Notes under the pieces: generated by a model
Database searches by the model: none
The model's input: the letters and a program-made list of their open reading frames with translations, nothing else
What the model was told of the DNA's origin: nothing
In this document: positions 34,424 through 44,464 of the stretch, one piece after another
Layout of the letters: the number at the start of each line of letters is the position of its first letter
Position numbering within the stretch: the first letter of the stretch is position 1
Source of the DNA: Stappia stellulata DSM 5886
GTDB taxonomy: Bacteria; Pseudomonadota; Alphaproteobacteria; Rhizobiales; Stappiaceae
Reading direction: 5' to 3'
Assembly (NCBI RefSeq): GCF_000423705.1
Contig: NZ_KE384082.1
Span: 432,843-496,842, forward strand
Length of the DNA: 64,000 nt
Program-made: the position numbers and the translations under genes

Positions 34424-34939
34424 ATGAGCGTGACCAGATCCAACCGTGCGACCGTAATGCGCGCCGCCGTCCTCCTGGCGGCACTCATCCTGTCCGCCTG
34501 CGCCGGAGATCCGGTTCCCCCCGGCCTCGTGTCGGAGAACGCGGCTCCGGCGGCGCGCGCCGCACCGCCGGTCGATCCGCAGCAGGTCACCATCGCCTTC
34601 GAACCTTTCACGGGCGCGCCCGGCAACATTTCGGACGCGCTGTCGAGACGCATCGGCAACGAGGCGCTTGCGCAGAATCTCAACCTCGTGCGCCGCGTCG
34701 GCGCGCCGGCCACCTACCGCATCAACGGCTATCTGTCCGCCTCCGGCGACCAGTCGTCGACCACGCTGTTCTATGTCTTCGACGTCGTCGACAAGAATGG
34801 CGCGCGCGTCCACCGCATCATCGGTCAGGAATCGGCCGGCAGCTCGGCCGGTGACCCCTGGGCCGGTATTGACAGCGAGGCCCTCGACCGCGCCGCGCGC
34901 CGCTCCGTGACCGAGCTTTCGGCGTGGCTGCGGCGCTGA
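34424..34939 (+). CDS. Predicted lipoprotein of unknown function
   Basis: A 171-residue product with a short basic start, a hydrophobic stretch and the lipobox LILSAC (Cys26), so it should be lipid-modified and held in an envelope membrane. The mature part begins with an Ala/Pro-rich linker and continues with a compact domain (VTIAFEPFTGAPGNISDALSRRIG, YRINGYLSASGD, VFDVVDKNGARVHRIIGQE in pieces). No family firmly recognised. The start may be the ATG at 34424 or the one at 34457, which would leave a very short signal. lgt, the enzyme that would process it, lies 3 kb upstream. Confidence 0.7.
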   Translation: MSVTRSNRATVMRAAVLLAALILSACAGDPVPPGLVSENAAPAARAAPPVDPQQVTIAFEPFTGAPGNISDALSRRIGNEALAQNLNLVRRVGAPATYRINGYLSASGDQSSTTLFYVFDVVDKNGARVHRIIGQESAGSSAGDPWAGIDSEALDRAARRSVTELSAWLRR

Positions 34940-35257
34940 CGACTGGCATGCGACCGGGCCCGCCGGCCGCCTCCGCGCGGCGCCCATCGCGGAGCGGGCA
35001 CCGGCTCAACGGATGCCGTCTGACCGGCAATTTCAAAAAACCTTGACCAAGGACCCCAAGGCCGGTTGTTAAACGCCGGAGCGATTGCTACAACGCCGCC
35101 GCCTGCTGGAGGATCTCCGGCCCTGTCCCCAGCTGTGGGTACGGTCGGCCGCACCTGCCAAGGGCCAACAACAAAGTTCAGACACACCACGTGTGACCCT
35201 GTCGTGCCGAAGCTGCGCCGAGGCGGCAACGGAGCCAACAACAAGGACTTGCGGGCC
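34940..35257. other. Leader and promoter region of prs
   Basis: About 320 bases with no supported gene. It holds the candidate promoter at 35043-35071 and a leader of about 180 bases. The prs frame stays open upstream to 35066, but the encoded residues are Pro/Gly/Thr-rich and not part of the Prs family. A good AAGGAC site precedes the ATG at 35258. Confidence 0.45.
35043..35071 (+). promoter_or_regulatory. Candidate sigma70-type promoter for prs
   Basis: TTGACC, a 17-base spacer, then TTGTTA. The -35 is good and the -10 only partial. Spacing and position upstream of prs are suitable. Confidence 0.35.
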
Positions 35258-36190
35258 ATGAAGATCGTCGCGGGCAACTCAAATCGCGCGCTTGCCGAGG
35301 AAGTCTCAAATTATCTCGACGCACCCTTGGCGAAATGCCAGGTCCGCCGCTTTGCCGATCAGGAAATCTTCGTCGAACTCCAGGAAAACGTGCGCGGCGA
35401 GGATGTTTTCATCCTTCAGTCGACAAGTTTTCCGGCAAACGACCACCTGATGGAACTCCTGATCATCATCGACGCCCTGCGCCGGTCCTCCGCAAAGCGC
35501 ATCACGGCCGTGATGCCCTATTTCGGGTACGCCCGTCAGGACCGTCGCGCCTCCGGGCGCACGCCGATCTCCGCCAAGCTGGTCGCCAATCTCGTGACCC
35601 ATGCCGGCGCTCATCGCGTTCTCACCCTCGATCTTCATGCCGGACAGATCCAGGGCTTCTTCGACATTCCCACCGACAACCTCTTTGCCGCGCCGGTGAT
35701 GACCCGCGACATCAAGGAGCGCTACCCCAGCGGCAACGTCATGGTGGTCTCGCCGGACGTCGGCGGTGTGGTGCGCGCCCGCGCGCTTGCAAAGCGCATC
35801 GATGCGCCGTTGGCCATCGTCGACAAGCGCCGCGACAAGCCCGGCGAATCGGAAGTCATGAACATCATCGGCGAGCCGACCGGGCGCGATTGCATCCTGG
35901 TCGACGACATCGTCGATTCCGGCGGCACGCTGTGCAATGCCGCCGAGGCGCTCCTGGAAAAAGGCGCCAAGTCGGTCACCGCCTATATCACCCACGGCGT
36001 CCTGTCGGGCGGGGCGGTTGCGCGCGTGACGTCCTCCAAGCTCAAGGAACTGGTGATCACCAATTCCATCGAGCCGACCGCAGCCGTTCTGGCCGCGCCG
36101 AATATCCGCACGATCTCGATCGCGCCGCTGATCGGCGAGGCGGTTTCGCGCACCGCGCTGGAACAGTCGGTCTCCAGCCTCTTCAACTGA
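35258..36190 (+). CDS. prs: Ribose-phosphate pyrophosphokinase
   Basis: Prs makes PRPP from ribose-5-phosphate and ATP for nucleotide, histidine and tryptophan synthesis. The 310-residue product has the expected length and motifs: [30 protein letters not shown], the flexible loop with KRRDKPGE, and the PRPP-binding signature [15 protein letters not shown]. The ATG at 35258 gives the family start [10 protein letters not shown] strong terminator follows at 36218, so prs is probably transcribed alone from its own promoter. Confidence 0.96.
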   Translation: MKIVAGNSNRALAEEVSNYLDAPLAKCQVRRFADQEIFVELQENVRGEDVFILQSTSFPANDHLMELLIIIDALRRSSAKRITAVMPYFGYARQDRRASGRTPISAKLVANLVTHAGAHRVLTLDLHAGQIQGFFDIPTDNLFAAPVMTRDIKERYPSGNVMVVSPDVGGVVRARALAKRIDAPLAIVDKRRDKPGESEVMNIIGEPTGRDCILVDDIVDSGGTLCNAAEALLEKGAKSVTAYITHGVLSGGAVARVTSSKLKELVITNSIEPTAAVLAAPNIRTISIAPLIGEAVSRTALEQSVSSLFN

Positions 36191-36217
36191 GGCCGGACCA
36201 CGCGGATCGGTTACGAC

Positions 36218-36244
36218 ACGGCGGGCCAAGGCCCGCCGTTTTTG
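36218..36244 (+). terminator. Strong terminator of prs
   Basis: A ten-base perfect stem ACGGCGGGCC/GGCCCGCCGT separated by AA, then TTTTTG. It lies 28 bases after the prs stop. Because the stem is symmetric it may also end transcription of the DUF4399 remnant from the other side. Confidence 0.92.
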
Positions 36245-36255
36245 CGTGCGCGCCC

Positions 36256-36496
36256 CTATTCCACCGTGATGGTGATGGTGTCCGGTCATCTCCTTTTCCG
36301 TTCCAGCCGGAGCCACCCCCATTCCACTCAGCCCGAAGCGCACACGCACCGGACTCTCGACCGTCGCCCCGTCGCTCGGCGTGATGAAATAGACGGCGGC
36401 GCCATCCGGCGCGGACGTGCGGTGATCGTCGGCCCGGGCCGCGAGCGGCGCCAGCAGCAGTGTCGATGCAAGGATTAGCCGTGTCGAGATGTGCAT
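36256..36496 (-). pseudogene. DUF4399 gene with internal deletion and frameshift
   Basis: The 5' part is intact: ATG at 36496 after GGGAGGG, a signal peptide (MHISTRLILASTLLLAPLAA), then VYFITPSDGATVESPVRVRFGLSGMGVAPAG and TGHH, the start of DUF4399 as known from other proteobacteria. The family normally continues with LLID and about 70 more residues and ends in a strand like ITVTVE. Here TGHH runs straight into a CACCATCACC repeat; reading the next frame gives ITITVE and a TAG at 36256. So about 200-250 bases appear to be lost, joining the two ends out of frame, probably across the short CACCAT repeat. The out-of-frame ORF continues antisense to prs without meaning. Confidence 0.75.
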
Positions 36497-36654
36497 GAGA
36501 CCCTCCCGTTTTTCGTGCACCTGCGTGTCGCAGGTGCTTGAGAATAGGTAATCCCGCCAAGCGAAAGGACAAGTCCGTGTCGCGCCCGCTTGACCTTCCT
36601 GTTGCTGGAACGGCTAGCGTCGCCTTCACGATCAACCCAAGAAGGATCCCCCGC

Positions 36655-37101
36655 ATGACGCGACGCATTCTCGCAATCCTGGCAACGCTCGGCGTGCTCT
36701 CGACGCCCGGGATGGCCATTGCCGCCCAGGAAATGACCATGTGGAAATCTCCCTGGTGCGGATGCTGCGACGCCTGGGCGAACGGCATGCGCCAGGCCGG
36801 CTATCGCCTGACCGTCGAGAACCGCGAGGACATGTCCCCGGTCAAGAAGCAGGTCGGCGTTCCAGGCGCGATGGAAGCCTGCCACACCGCCGTGATCGAC
36901 GGTTACTTTGTCGAGGGGCATGTTCCGGTCGAGGCCATCGCCAAGCTGATGAGCGAGCGACCCGACATCGCCGGCATCGCCGTGCCGGGCATGCCGGCCG
37001 GTTCCATGGGCATGGGCGACGACCCGAACGCGCGCTACGACGTGCTAACGGTCGGGCGCGACGGCACGAACGCGGTGTTTTATCAAGCAGGCGTTCGTTA
37101 A
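36655..37101 (+). CDS. Exported DUF411 family metal-binding protein
   Basis: A 148-residue protein with a signal peptide ending near AIA|AQE. The mature domain matches DUF411: MWKSPWCGCCDAW with a CGCC metal/redox motif, then GVPGAMEACHTAVIDGYFVEGHVP, PDIAGIAVPGMPAGS and a final FYQAGVR. DUF411 proteins often accompany copper-resistance genes and are thought to bind copper; none of those is seen close by, so the role is open. The Met-rich GSMGMGDD loop is also suggestive of Cu(I) binding. The ATG at 36655 starts the signal peptide. Confidence 0.88.
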   Translation: MTRRILAILATLGVLSTPGMAIAAQEMTMWKSPWCGCCDAWANGMRQAGYRLTVENREDMSPVKKQVGVPGAMEACHTAVIDGYFVEGHVPVEAIAKLMSERPDIAGIAVPGMPAGSMGMGDDPNARYDVLTVGRDGTNAVFYQAGVR

Positions 37102-37108
37102 AGCACAG

Positions 37109-37140
37109 GCCGTCCGCAAGGCGACAGCGCCGCGGACGGC
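37109..37140. terminator. Hairpin between convergent DUF411 and GT61 genes
   Basis: GCCGTCCGC pairs with GCGGACGGC over a 14-base loop, directly between the two stop codons. No long T-run follows on either strand. Confidence 0.5.
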
Positions 37141-37141
37141 T

Positions 37142-38278
37142 TCACCGCTCAAGCATGTCCCGCACAAGAACGGCGACATGAGCGGGATCGACGGCAAACC
37201 CGGCATGGATCGGATCCACACCCTCCTTCTCGACCGTGGAGGGAACAACGCCATAAGCGACCCCGGCCTGTGACGCGAGATCCAGGAAGCAGGGATTGGC
37301 GTGGGCGCGCGGCATGAACTCGATCAGCTTCGCTCCCGCCCGGGCCCAGGCGATATTTGTGAGGCCGGCGCCATGCGGCGCGACGACGATCTCCGCGGTT
37401 GCGAACAACTGGCGCTGGCCGGCCACAGACAGGCCGGCGCAATCGACCACCTCGAAGCCGAAGGGCGCGAGGACCTTGAGAACCTCTTCCTCGTTGGCGA
37501 AGGGGCGCCGCACCGCGCCGCGCCGGGTCACATAGATCCTGCGCCCGGGGGGGGCCGTTTCCGGCGGACGCCATCCGCCGATCTCCCGCATCGCCTGGAC
37601 GATCCAATTGTGATTGCGGGTACCGCCCTTGATCCGCAGCGGGACATGGCCCCTTTCCAGAACGAAACCGTCGGCCGACGACAGCGCGACGATCCGCTCT
37701 GGCGCGATACCGCAAAGCGCGGCGATCTCCCTCTGCCAGCCAACACCGCTCCAGGGCATCAGGACATGGCGGACCGACGACCAGTCGAGACCGCATTGCT
37801 TCAGGAACCAGAGGTCGCACATGGCGTCGGTCCAGAAGTGAAAGTAGTTCTCGCAGTCCGTGTAATGGGCGCCGAGGAGGACGGTGTCGCCCTCGAGACG
37901 GGTAACGCGCATGCGGGCGTCGAACCCCCGGCGCAAGGCCGCTGGCAGACCCCGCTCCCGATGGGTTTCGTGCAGCGTTCGCAGACGCGCGCTGGAAAGC
38001 CGCCGCGTCCGGGCGTGGGCGTCTCCGTTCGCGCTGACATAGGGCAGCGAAGAAACGCGCAGGCCCGGCTCGACAAGAACCCCGGCCGGTGTGAGGCGCG
38101 CGCCCGAGATGTCCTCGCGACGCCACACAAGCGGCGGAACGTCGAGCTGCGCCTCCTCCCGGGTCTCCGGCATCGGCATGGTGTTCTGAAGCGGGGCGGG
38201 AGCCGGGCTGAAACCGGGTCTCTCCCTTGCATCGAGCGACAGGGCACGGTCGAGCGAACCGATCAAAGTGGAAAGCAC
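37142..38278 (-). CDS. Glycosyltransferase family 61 protein
   Basis: A 378-residue protein of the GT61/DUF563 type. Characteristic parts are [33 protein letters not shown], and the [22 protein letters not shown] stretch near the C-terminus, which is the family nucleotide-sugar region. No signal peptide is seen. GT61 enzymes in plants and animals add xylose, arabinose or GlcNAc. Its first 16 bases overlap the end of the UDP-xylose synthase gene, so this protein is a good candidate to use UDP-xylose for a surface glycan; that is inference from the pairing. Confidence 0.85.
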   Translation of the reverse strand: MLSTLIGSLDRALSLDARERPGFSPAPAPLQNTMPMPETREEAQLDVPPLVWRREDISGARLTPAGVLVEPGLRVSSLPYVSANGDAHARTRRLSSARLRTLHETHRERGLPAALRRGFDARMRVTRLEGDTVLLGAHYTDCENYFHFWTDAMCDLWFLKQCGLDWSSVRHVLMPWSGVGWQREIAALCGIAPERIVALSSADGFVLERGHVPLRIKGGTRNHNWIVQAMREIGGWRPPETAPPGRRIYVTRRGAVRRPFANEEEVLKVLAPFGFEVVDCAGLSVAGQRQLFATAEIVVAPHGAGLTNIAWARAGAKLIEFMPRAHANPCFLDLASQAGVAYGVVPSTVEKEGVDPIHAGFAVDPAHVAVLVRDMLER

Positions 38279-39303
38279 GTCCGCGAGCCGCCTTGTGTGT
38301 TCTGTAGTCCGTCGCCTGCCGTTGCCGGGCCGGTCCGGTCGCCGCCGGGAGCCTCAAGGCGCCGGAAATGGCCGACCGTCTCGCGGATCCCCGCCTCAAG
38401 TGCGACGCGCGGCGCCCAGCCGAGCGCTGTACGCGCAAGCCCGATATCCGGCTGACGCTGCCTCGGATCGTCTTCGGGAAGCGGCAGATACACGAGCGGC
38501 GACCGCGATGCCGTCTCCTGCAGGATGCGCCCGGCAAGATCCTTCATGGTGCATTCCCGCGGATTTCCCAGGTTGACCGGTCCCATGCGCGCCTCGCCCG
38601 CCGACATCAGCCGGACAAGGCCGTCGACCATGTCCGAGACGAAGCAGAATGACCGCGTCTGGCCGCCGTCTCCGTAGATCGTCACGGGTTCGCCACGCAA
38701 GGCCTGGACGATGAAGTTCGAGATGACGCGACCGTCCGCGCGCCGCAGCCGCGGGCCGTAGGTGTTGAAGATGCGGGCGATCCGGATGTCGACCCCATGC
38801 TGTCGATGATAGTCGAGGAAAAGGGTTTCGGCGCAACGCTTGCCCTCGTCGTAACACGCGCGCGGACCGGCCGGATTGACATTGCCCCAGTAGCTCTCCG
38901 GCTGCGGATGCACCAGCGGATCGCCATAGACCTCGCTGGTCGAGGCCTGAAGGATCGGCACGTCGAGACGCCTTGCCAGATCGAGCATGTTGATCGCACC
39001 GAGAACCGAGGTCTTCACCGTCTGCACCGGGTCGCGCTGATAGTGGACCGGCGAGGCGGGACAGGCGAGGTTGTAGATCTCGTCGACCTCGATATCCAGC
39101 GGCACGGTCACGTCGTGCAAGCGGAACGAGAACCCTGGATTGTCGCGCAGATGCTCGATGTTGCGCCGGCACCCGGTCATCAGGTTGTCCACGCAAATCA
39201 CCTCGTGGCCCTCGGCGAGCAACCGGTCGCTCAAATGCGAGCCGATGAAACCGGCGCCCCCGGTTACGAGGATGCGTTTCCGGCGCTCGTTATTCCGTGA
39301 CAT
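38263..39303 (-). CDS. UDP-glucuronate decarboxylase (UDP-xylose synthase)
   Basis: A 346-residue extended SDR enzyme converting UDP-glucuronate to UDP-xylose. It has the NAD motif [18 protein letters not shown], the diagnostic [20 protein letters not shown], the catalytic CYDEGKR (YxxxK), and [11 protein letters not shown], all strongly matching UXS. The C-terminal 25 residues are non-conserved and include the overlap with the GT61 gene. Cytoplasmic and soluble by sequence. No UDP-glucose dehydrogenase is in the window, so the UDP-glucuronate supply lies elsewhere. The pair forms a small nucleotide-sugar module transcribed on the minus strand. Confidence 0.92.
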   Translation of the reverse strand: MSRNNERRKRILVTGGAGFIGSHLSDRLLAEGHEVICVDNLMTGCRRNIEHLRDNPGFSFRLHDVTVPLDIEVDEIYNLACPASPVHYQRDPVQTVKTSVLGAINMLDLARRLDVPILQASTSEVYGDPLVHPQPESYWGNVNPAGPRACYDEGKRCAETLFLDYHRQHGVDIRIARIFNTYGPRLRRADGRVISNFIVQALRGEPVTIYGDGGQTRSFCFVSDMVDGLVRLMSAGEARMGPVNLGNPRECTMKDLAGRILQETASRSPLVYLPLPEDDPRQRQPDIGLARTALGWAPRVALEAGIRETVGHFRRLEAPGGDRTGPATAGDGLQNTQGGSRTCFPL

Positions 39304-39374
39304 TCAAGTCTCACTCCAAAACTGCAGATGCGCGCCGATCCGCATCGGCCGTTCGGGCGTCTCGGGTCCGTACA

Positions 39375-40226
39375 TCAGCTGCGCCAGCGCAGGAGCCACC
39401 GTTCGGCGCGGCCGATCAACCACCCGACCAGCAGCCCCATGACGGAAAGGATCGCGACGCCGGCCAGCAACTGGTCCGTCGCGAACAGGCTGCCGGCCAT
39501 CAGGATGTAGGCACCGACGCCGTATTCGGCGCCGATCATCTCGGCCGCCACCAGCAGGATGATGGCGATGGAGGCGGAGATCCGCGCGCCCGACAGGATC
39601 GCCGGCATGGCGCCGGGCAGGATGATCTTGCGCACGATAGACCACCAGGACAGTCCGAAGGATTGCCCCATGCGCACCAGCGAGCGGTCGACATTGTCGA
39701 CGCCGGCGGAGGTGGCGATCACCGTGGGAAAGAACGAGCCGAACAGGATCGTCGCAACCTTCGACCCTTCCCCGATCCCGAACCAGATCACGAAAAGCGG
39801 CAAGAGCGCGATCTTGGGGATCGGAAACAGAGCGGAGACGAGCGGCATCAACCCGGCCCGGGCCAGCGAGAACAGGCCGATCATAAGCCCGGCCGCAACG
39901 CCCAGCGACATGCCGAGCGTCCAGCCGATGACGAGACGCTGCAACGAGGCGCCAAGGTGACGCCAGAGCTGACCCGTCTCCACCAGTTGGCGAAAGGCCT
40001 CGAAGGCCTCGCTCGGGGCGGGCAGGACAAGATTGGAAATCACGCCGCTGCGCGACCCCGCTTCCCACAGAAGCAGGATCGCCGCGAACACCAGCGGTCC
40101 GACGAACCGCATCCGCACGGGGCGGAACCCGCCGCCGCGAAACGGCACGGGCTGAAGCCGGCTTTCGGCCTGCGGCGGCGCACCCGCGCGCGCGGATGCC
40201 CGGTCGGGGGTATCAGACAGTGTCAT
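39375..40226 (-). CDS. ABC importer permease, SsuC/TauC type
   Basis: A 283-residue inner-membrane permease with about six helices after a 40-residue polar start. The BPD transporter motif that contacts the ATPase lies in FGLSWWSIVRKIILPGAMPAILSGARI (EAA-like loop), and PKIALLPLFVIWFG is typical of the SsuC/TauC/nitrate group. The ATG at 40226 overlaps the ATPase gene by 14 bases. Together with the ATPase and binding-protein genes it forms a complete importer for an anionic small molecule, possibly a sulfonate, nitrate or pyrimidine precursor; the substrate cannot be read from sequence. Confidence 0.9.
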   Translation of the reverse strand: MTLSDTPDRASARAGAPPQAESRLQPVPFRGGGFRPVRMRFVGPLVFAAILLLWEAGSRSGVISNLVLPAPSEAFEAFRQLVETGQLWRHLGASLQRLVIGWTLGMSLGVAAGLMIGLFSLARAGLMPLVSALFPIPKIALLPLFVIWFGIGEGSKVATILFGSFFPTVIATSAGVDNVDRSLVRMGQSFGLSWWSIVRKIILPGAMPAILSGARISASIAIILLVAAEMIGAEYGVGAYILMAGSLFATDQLLAGVAILSVMGLLVGWLIGRAERWLLRWRS

Positions 40227-40986
40227 CGGCAAGCTCCCGGTCGGCGGCCCGCGCCTCGTCGCGCAGCAAATGCCAAAGGTCGCGCTGCACCGCTTCAAGC
40301 TTCGCATCCGCCTGCTGCCGGTCGGCGAGATCGCGATCGATCTCGACGATCTCGCGGATCTTGCCCGGACGACGCGACAGCACGACGATCTTGTGGCCGA
40401 GGCGCACGGCCTCCGCCAGATTATGGGTCACGTAACAGGCGGTGAACCGCTCGCGCTGCCAAAGCCCGACCAGATCGTCCATCAAGAGTTCCCGCGTCTG
40501 GCTGTCGAGCGCCGACAACGGTTCGTCCATCAGCATCACCGCCGGGCGCACGCTGAGCGCACGGGCAATCGCCACGCGCTGCTTCATGCCGCCCGAGAGC
40601 TGGCGCGGCAGCGCGCCTTTGAAATCGCTGAGCCCCGTGCGCTCCAGCACGTCCTGGATGATCTCCCGCCGCCTGGCCGCCGACAGCCCGTGGTCCTCCA
40701 GCACCAGCGAGACGTTGCCCTCGACCGTGCGCCAGGGCAGCAAGGCGAAGTCCTGGAAGACATAGGTGAGCGGATTGAGCGACCCCGCCGGCGGTTCACC
40801 GGCCAGAAGCACCTCGCCGGCGTCGGGACGTTCCAGCCCGCCGATGAAGCGCAAAAGCGTCGACTTGCCGCAGCCGGACGGGCCGATGATGCACACGATC
40901 TCGCCCTCGCCGACGGCAAGATCGATATCGGCAAGGACTTGGGTGTCGCCATATCGGTGCGACACCCCGCGCAGCAGGAGGTCCAT
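40213..40986 (-). CDS. ABC importer ATPase, SsuB/TauB type
   Basis: A 257-residue ATP-binding subunit with Walker A GPSGCGKST, Q-loop YVFQDFALLPWR, signature QLSGGMKQRVAIARAL, Walker B VMLMDEPLSALD and H-loop CYVTHNLAEAV. These features match the nitrate/sulfonate/taurine importer group. The ATG at 40986 (MDLLLRGVSHRYG) gives the family start; an ATG at 41040 would add 18 residues and overlap the binding-protein gene. It overlaps the permease gene by 14 bases. Confidence 0.93.
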   Translation of the reverse strand: MDLLLRGVSHRYGDTQVLADIDLAVGEGEIVCIIGPSGCGKSTLLRFIGGLERPDAGEVLLAGEPPAGSLNPLTYVFQDFALLPWRTVEGNVSLVLEDHGLSAARRREIIQDVLERTGLSDFKGALPRQLSGGMKQRVAIARALSVRPAVMLMDEPLSALDSQTRELLMDDLVGLWQRERFTACYVTHNLAEAVRLGHKIVVLSRRPGKIREIVEIDRDLADRQQADAKLEAVQRDLWHLLRDEARAADRELADDTV

Positions 40987-41014
40987 GGGTCGTAAGGCCT
41001 TTTCCGGCGTGTCG

Positions 41015-42049
41015 TCAGTCGGTTTCGACGAAGCTCGCATCCACCAGCATGTCGATGGTCACCGAGGCCGGCACCAGGTTTTCCGACTGGAACCACTCAA
41101 GCTGGTCGGTGACCGAGGTGAGGTTCAGCCGTGCCCCTTCGTTGATGCGCATCGCGCCATTGCGGATGGAGGGCGCGGCCTTCTCGAACGGGCGGTCGGC
41201 GTAGACATACTTGTGGATCAGGCGAACCATGTCCTCGGCTTCCTGCGCGCTCGCCGTCTTGTCGACAAGCGCCGCGTTGAAGTCCGCAGCGCCCTTGGCA
41301 AAGGCGGTCAGGAAGCGCTTGACGAGATCCGGCTTGTCGGAAGCGTTCGCGGTGGAGGTGAAGACGGTGGTGACCTGATAGTCGGGAATATAGTCGGCGA
41401 TCATGCCGATCGGCTCGATCTCGGGACCCGCGGCGATCGCCTTGGCGATATGGGGGACGATGGTCCAGGCATCAATCTGGCCCGTCTTCAGCGCGCCGAT
41501 CACCGCACCGACCTTTTGCAGCGGGCGCAAGGTGATCTCGGAACGGGGGATGCCTTCCTTGTCGGCGATCTTGTGGATCATGTAGTGGAAGGACGAGCCC
41601 GTCTGGGTAATGCCGAAGCTCTTGCCGGCAAGCGTGGCCGGGCTGGTCAGGCCAGCGTCAAAAGCGGCCCTGGACGCCAGGATCATCTGGCCGTCGACGC
41701 CGGGCTCCTCCTGCAAGGCCCCGCCGACCACCTTGATCGCACCCTTCTGCGCCAGATTGATCAAGCCGCCGGAGATGGCGGTGACGCCGAAGTCGACGTC
41801 GCCGGAGGCAATCGCGACGGCCATCGGCTGTGCGGCCTGAAAGAACTTGAACTCGACCTCCAGACCCTCGTCCGCGAAATAGCCGCGCTCGAAGGCGACG
41901 AAGCTTGCCGCATGCGAGGTGAAGCGCAACGCACCGACAGTCACCTTGTCGGCGGCGGCGGCGGGCACGACGGGCGCAAGCGCACAGGCGGTGGCAAGCG
42001 CGGTCGCGGCCAGCGTCTTCAGCATCGAACGTTTGGAGAGCTTCGTCAT
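41015..42049 (-). CDS. ABC importer substrate-binding protein, SsuA/NMT1 family
   Basis: A 344-residue periplasmic binding protein. It has a twin-lysine start and signal peptide (cleavage near AAA|DKVT), then VTVGALRFTSHAASFVAFERGYFADEGLEVEF in outline, the DVDFGVTAI and GKSFGITQTGSS motifs, and LKTGQIDAWTIVPH, all of the NMT1/SsuA fold. It is the first gene of the importer operon, after a GGAGG site. A TTGACA sequence near 42170-42175 on the minus strand could be its -35, but no good -10 was found. Substrate unknown. Confidence 0.9.
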   Translation of the reverse strand: MTKLSKRSMLKTLAATALATACALAPVVPAAAADKVTVGALRFTSHAASFVAFERGYFADEGLEVEFKFFQAAQPMAVAIASGDVDFGVTAISGGLINLAQKGAIKVVGGALQEEPGVDGQMILASRAAFDAGLTSPATLAGKSFGITQTGSSFHYMIHKIADKEGIPRSEITLRPLQKVGAVIGALKTGQIDAWTIVPHIAKAIAAGPEIEPIGMIADYIPDYQVTTVFTSTANASDKPDLVKRFLTAFAKGAADFNAALVDKTASAQEAEDMVRLIHKYVYADRPFEKAAPSIRNGAMRINEGARLNLTSVTDQLEWFQSENLVPASVTIDMLVDASFVETD

Positions 42050-42273
42050 GGTGTCCTCCCGGAGCGCGGTTGAGGCAGGGGCCGATGCCCCGGCGTCCGA
42101 ATGTTATTCGAGATTGGCCGAACAATGGCATTTTCAGCGGGTCGGCAGGTGATCCCAGCGGACCGGAATTGTCAATCCGCAAGCCCGTCTGCCCACAGTT
42201 CCGCGCATGCTCCCGAAAAAGACACGGCCGGCGCGAGGCCGGCCATGTGTGCGCCTGCGGCGGGGGCAGTCGA

Positions 42274-44400
42274 TCAGGCTGCCGACACCTCGTTCAGGAA
42301 GCGGTCGACCCTTTGGCGCAGCTCCACCGCGCGTTCGCTGACGTCGCCGGAGGCAGTCAGCACCTCCGTGGCGGATTGACTGGTCTCCTGCACCTGCGCG
42401 GTGATGTTCGCCATCGTCTCGGTCACCTCGCGCGTGCCGCGCGCGGCCTCCTGGACGCTGCCGGAGATTTCCCCCGTGGCCGAACCCTGCTGCTCGACGG
42501 CGGCGGCAATCGAATTGGTGTATTCGCTGACGCTGCCCATCGTCGTGCTGATCTCTCCGATCGCACCGACGGCGTCCTGGGTCGCGCCCTGGATCGCCGA
42601 AATCTGCGCGCTGATCTCCTCGGTCGCCTTGGAGGTCTGGGTGGCGAGTTCCTTCACCTCCGCGGCGACGACTGCAAAGCCCTTTCCGGCATCGCCCGCG
42701 CGCGCTGCCTCGATGGTGGCATTGAGCGCAAGCAGGTTGGTCTGTTCGGCAATGTCGGTGATCAGCTTCACCACGTCACCGATGCGCTGCGCCGCCTCGG
42801 CCAGTCCGCCAATCCTGGCGTTGGTCGATTCCGCGCTGGTCACTGCCCCGCCGACAATTTCCGTGGCGTTGGACACCTGCCGGCCGATCTCCTGGATCGA
42901 CGCGGACAGTTCCTCCGCCGCCGAGGCGACGGTCTGCACATTGCCGGACGTCTGCTCGGCCGCGGCCACGGCCGTGCTGGCACCGCCCGACGCCTGTTCG
43001 GCCACCGCGCTCAGAGCCCGCGCCGTGCCCTGCATCTGCCCGGCATTGGCGGTTACGGCATCGAGCATCTCGCCGACCTCGCCGCGGAATCCCTCGATCA
43101 GTCCCGACACGCGTGTGGCACGCTCTTCCGTCTCGCGACGGCCTGCTTCCTGCTCTTGTGCAAGGGTCAGGCGCTCGATGGCATTGTCGCGAAACACGAC
43201 AACGGAGCGGGTCATGGCATCGATCTCGTCCGATGCCGTGTCCTGCGGCAAGTCCAGGTCCGTTTTGCCGCCGGCCAGCACTTCCATCGCACCCGACAGG
43301 CGGCTGATCCGCCCGGTCAGAACCCGCGAGAAGAGAATGCCGACCGCCAGCGCGATGCCGACCGCGACAAGCGTGATCGTGAGGATCCAGTTGCGCAACG
43401 ACACAAGCGGTGCGAACAGCTCGTCAACCGTCTGGCTGACGACCAGCGCATAGGATTTGCCAAGGAAGGTCAGCGGCACAATCGCGGCTTCCACCTCCTT
43501 GCCCTTGAAATCCGACATCGTGACATAGCGCGCGTCGGCGCCCATTGCCTGGCGCACCTCGGGCCGGTCGAGGTCCGCGGACAGCAATTCGTTCGCGTCG
43601 GGCGTGCGCGCGCTGTCATTTTGCAACAGGCCCGCCGCGTTCACCAGGGCGATGTCGCCGGTGTCGCCAAGCCCGGCGTAATTGGCCAGCACCGACCCGA
43701 TCCCCGCCGTCGGCATTTCGTAGACGACGACGCCGAGCGTCTTGCTGCCAAGCGTGACCGGCGACGCGATATGACCGGCAGGCAGCCCGCCCTTCGGCGC
43801 ATAGGCGCTCAGGTCCGCAAGATGGGCCGTGCCCTCCTCGCCGGCCATGGCCGCCTCGAACACCCGGGCCAGCGTCGTTTCGCGCCAGGCGGGATCGCGA
43901 AGATTGGCCGCGAAATCGCCGCGCTTCTTGACCGAATAGATCACGTTGCCTTGCGGGTCGACCAGCATGAAGTCGCCGAGACCGTTGTCCGCGACATGCC
44001 GGCGCATGATCGGATGGACCTTGCGGTGTTCGCGGTCGTAGGGCTTGCGCCCGGCGCGGTCGAGTTCCTCGCGCTTGTCGGCCTCGTTCGGATTGTCGGT
44101 GATATAACCCTTGATCAGCGTCTGCGCCGGTGCATCGCCCGATTTGCTCCAGCCGGCCGAGAAGCCGGCCAGGGCACCGAGCACCGTCTTGCTGTCGGCG
44201 AAGGACACAAGCCCGGCCTGAAGCCCGTTGAGATAATCCTCGAGCGCGCCCTTGCGGTTCTCGGCAAGCGCCGTGAGGCGTTCCTCGGAAAGCGATTGAA
44301 CGGCAGAGGCCCCGGTCACGTAGCTGGCGATCCCCACCCCTGCGGAACACATCAGAGACAGACCGACGATAATGGCCGGCAGCTTCACGGATATTTTCAA
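42274..44400 (-). CDS. Methyl-accepting chemotaxis protein with periplasmic sensor
   Basis: A 708-residue chemoreceptor. The best start is the TTG at 44400 ([11 protein letters not shown]), which has GGGAGA seven bases upstream. Helix 1 is at about residues 8-30, a periplasmic ligand domain of about 310 residues follows (Cache-like, with [17 protein letters not shown] and [10 protein letters not shown] segments), then helix 2 ([21 protein letters not shown]), HAMP, and a long methyl-accepting coiled coil whose hairpin tip reads [18 protein letters not shown]. There is no C-terminal CheR-docking pentapeptide. Chemotaxis genes are absent from the window. A secreted Cache-like protein gene lies 64 bases upstream. 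Confidence 0.92.
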   Translation of the reverse strand: MKISVKLPAIIVGLSLMCSAGVGIASYVTGASAVQSLSEERLTALAENRKGALEDYLNGLQAGLVSFADSKTVLGALAGFSAGWSKSGDAPAQTLIKGYITDNPNEADKREELDRAGRKPYDREHRKVHPIMRRHVADNGLGDFMLVDPQGNVIYSVKKRGDFAANLRDPAWRETTLARVFEAAMAGEEGTAHLADLSAYAPKGGLPAGHIASPVTLGSKTLGVVVYEMPTAGIGSVLANYAGLGDTGDIALVNAAGLLQNDSARTPDANELLSADLDRPEVRQAMGADARYVTMSDFKGKEVEAAIVPLTFLGKSYALVVSQTVDELFAPLVSLRNWILTITLVAVGIALAVGILFSRVLTGRISRLSGAMEVLAGGKTDLDLPQDTASDEIDAMTRSVVVFRDNAIERLTLAQEQEAGRRETEERATRVSGLIEGFRGEVGEMLDAVTANAGQMQGTARALSAVAEQASGGASTAVAAAEQTSGNVQTVASAAEELSASIQEIGRQVSNATEIVGGAVTSAESTNARIGGLAEAAQRIGDVVKLITDIAEQTNLLALNATIEAARAGDAGKGFAVVAAEVKELATQTSKATEEISAQISAIQGATQDAVGAIGEISTTMGSVSEYTNSIAAAVEQQGSATGEISGSVQEAARGTREVTETMANITAQVQETSQSATEVLTASGDVSERAVELRQRVDRFLNEVSAA

Positions 44401-44464
44401 GGCACAATCTCCCGAGGAACGAGGCAAACGGCGGGGCGGTGCGCCGCCCCGCGCGCTCAAGGAC

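Noticed and set aside
35306-36520. Long minus-strand frame antisense to prs
   Set aside because: It starts as the DUF4399 remnant and continues out of frame through prs; the prs-covering part is a shadow.
42050-42273. TPP riboswitch upstream of the NMT1-like binding protein
   Set aside because: The conserved CTGAGA and downstream helices are absent.
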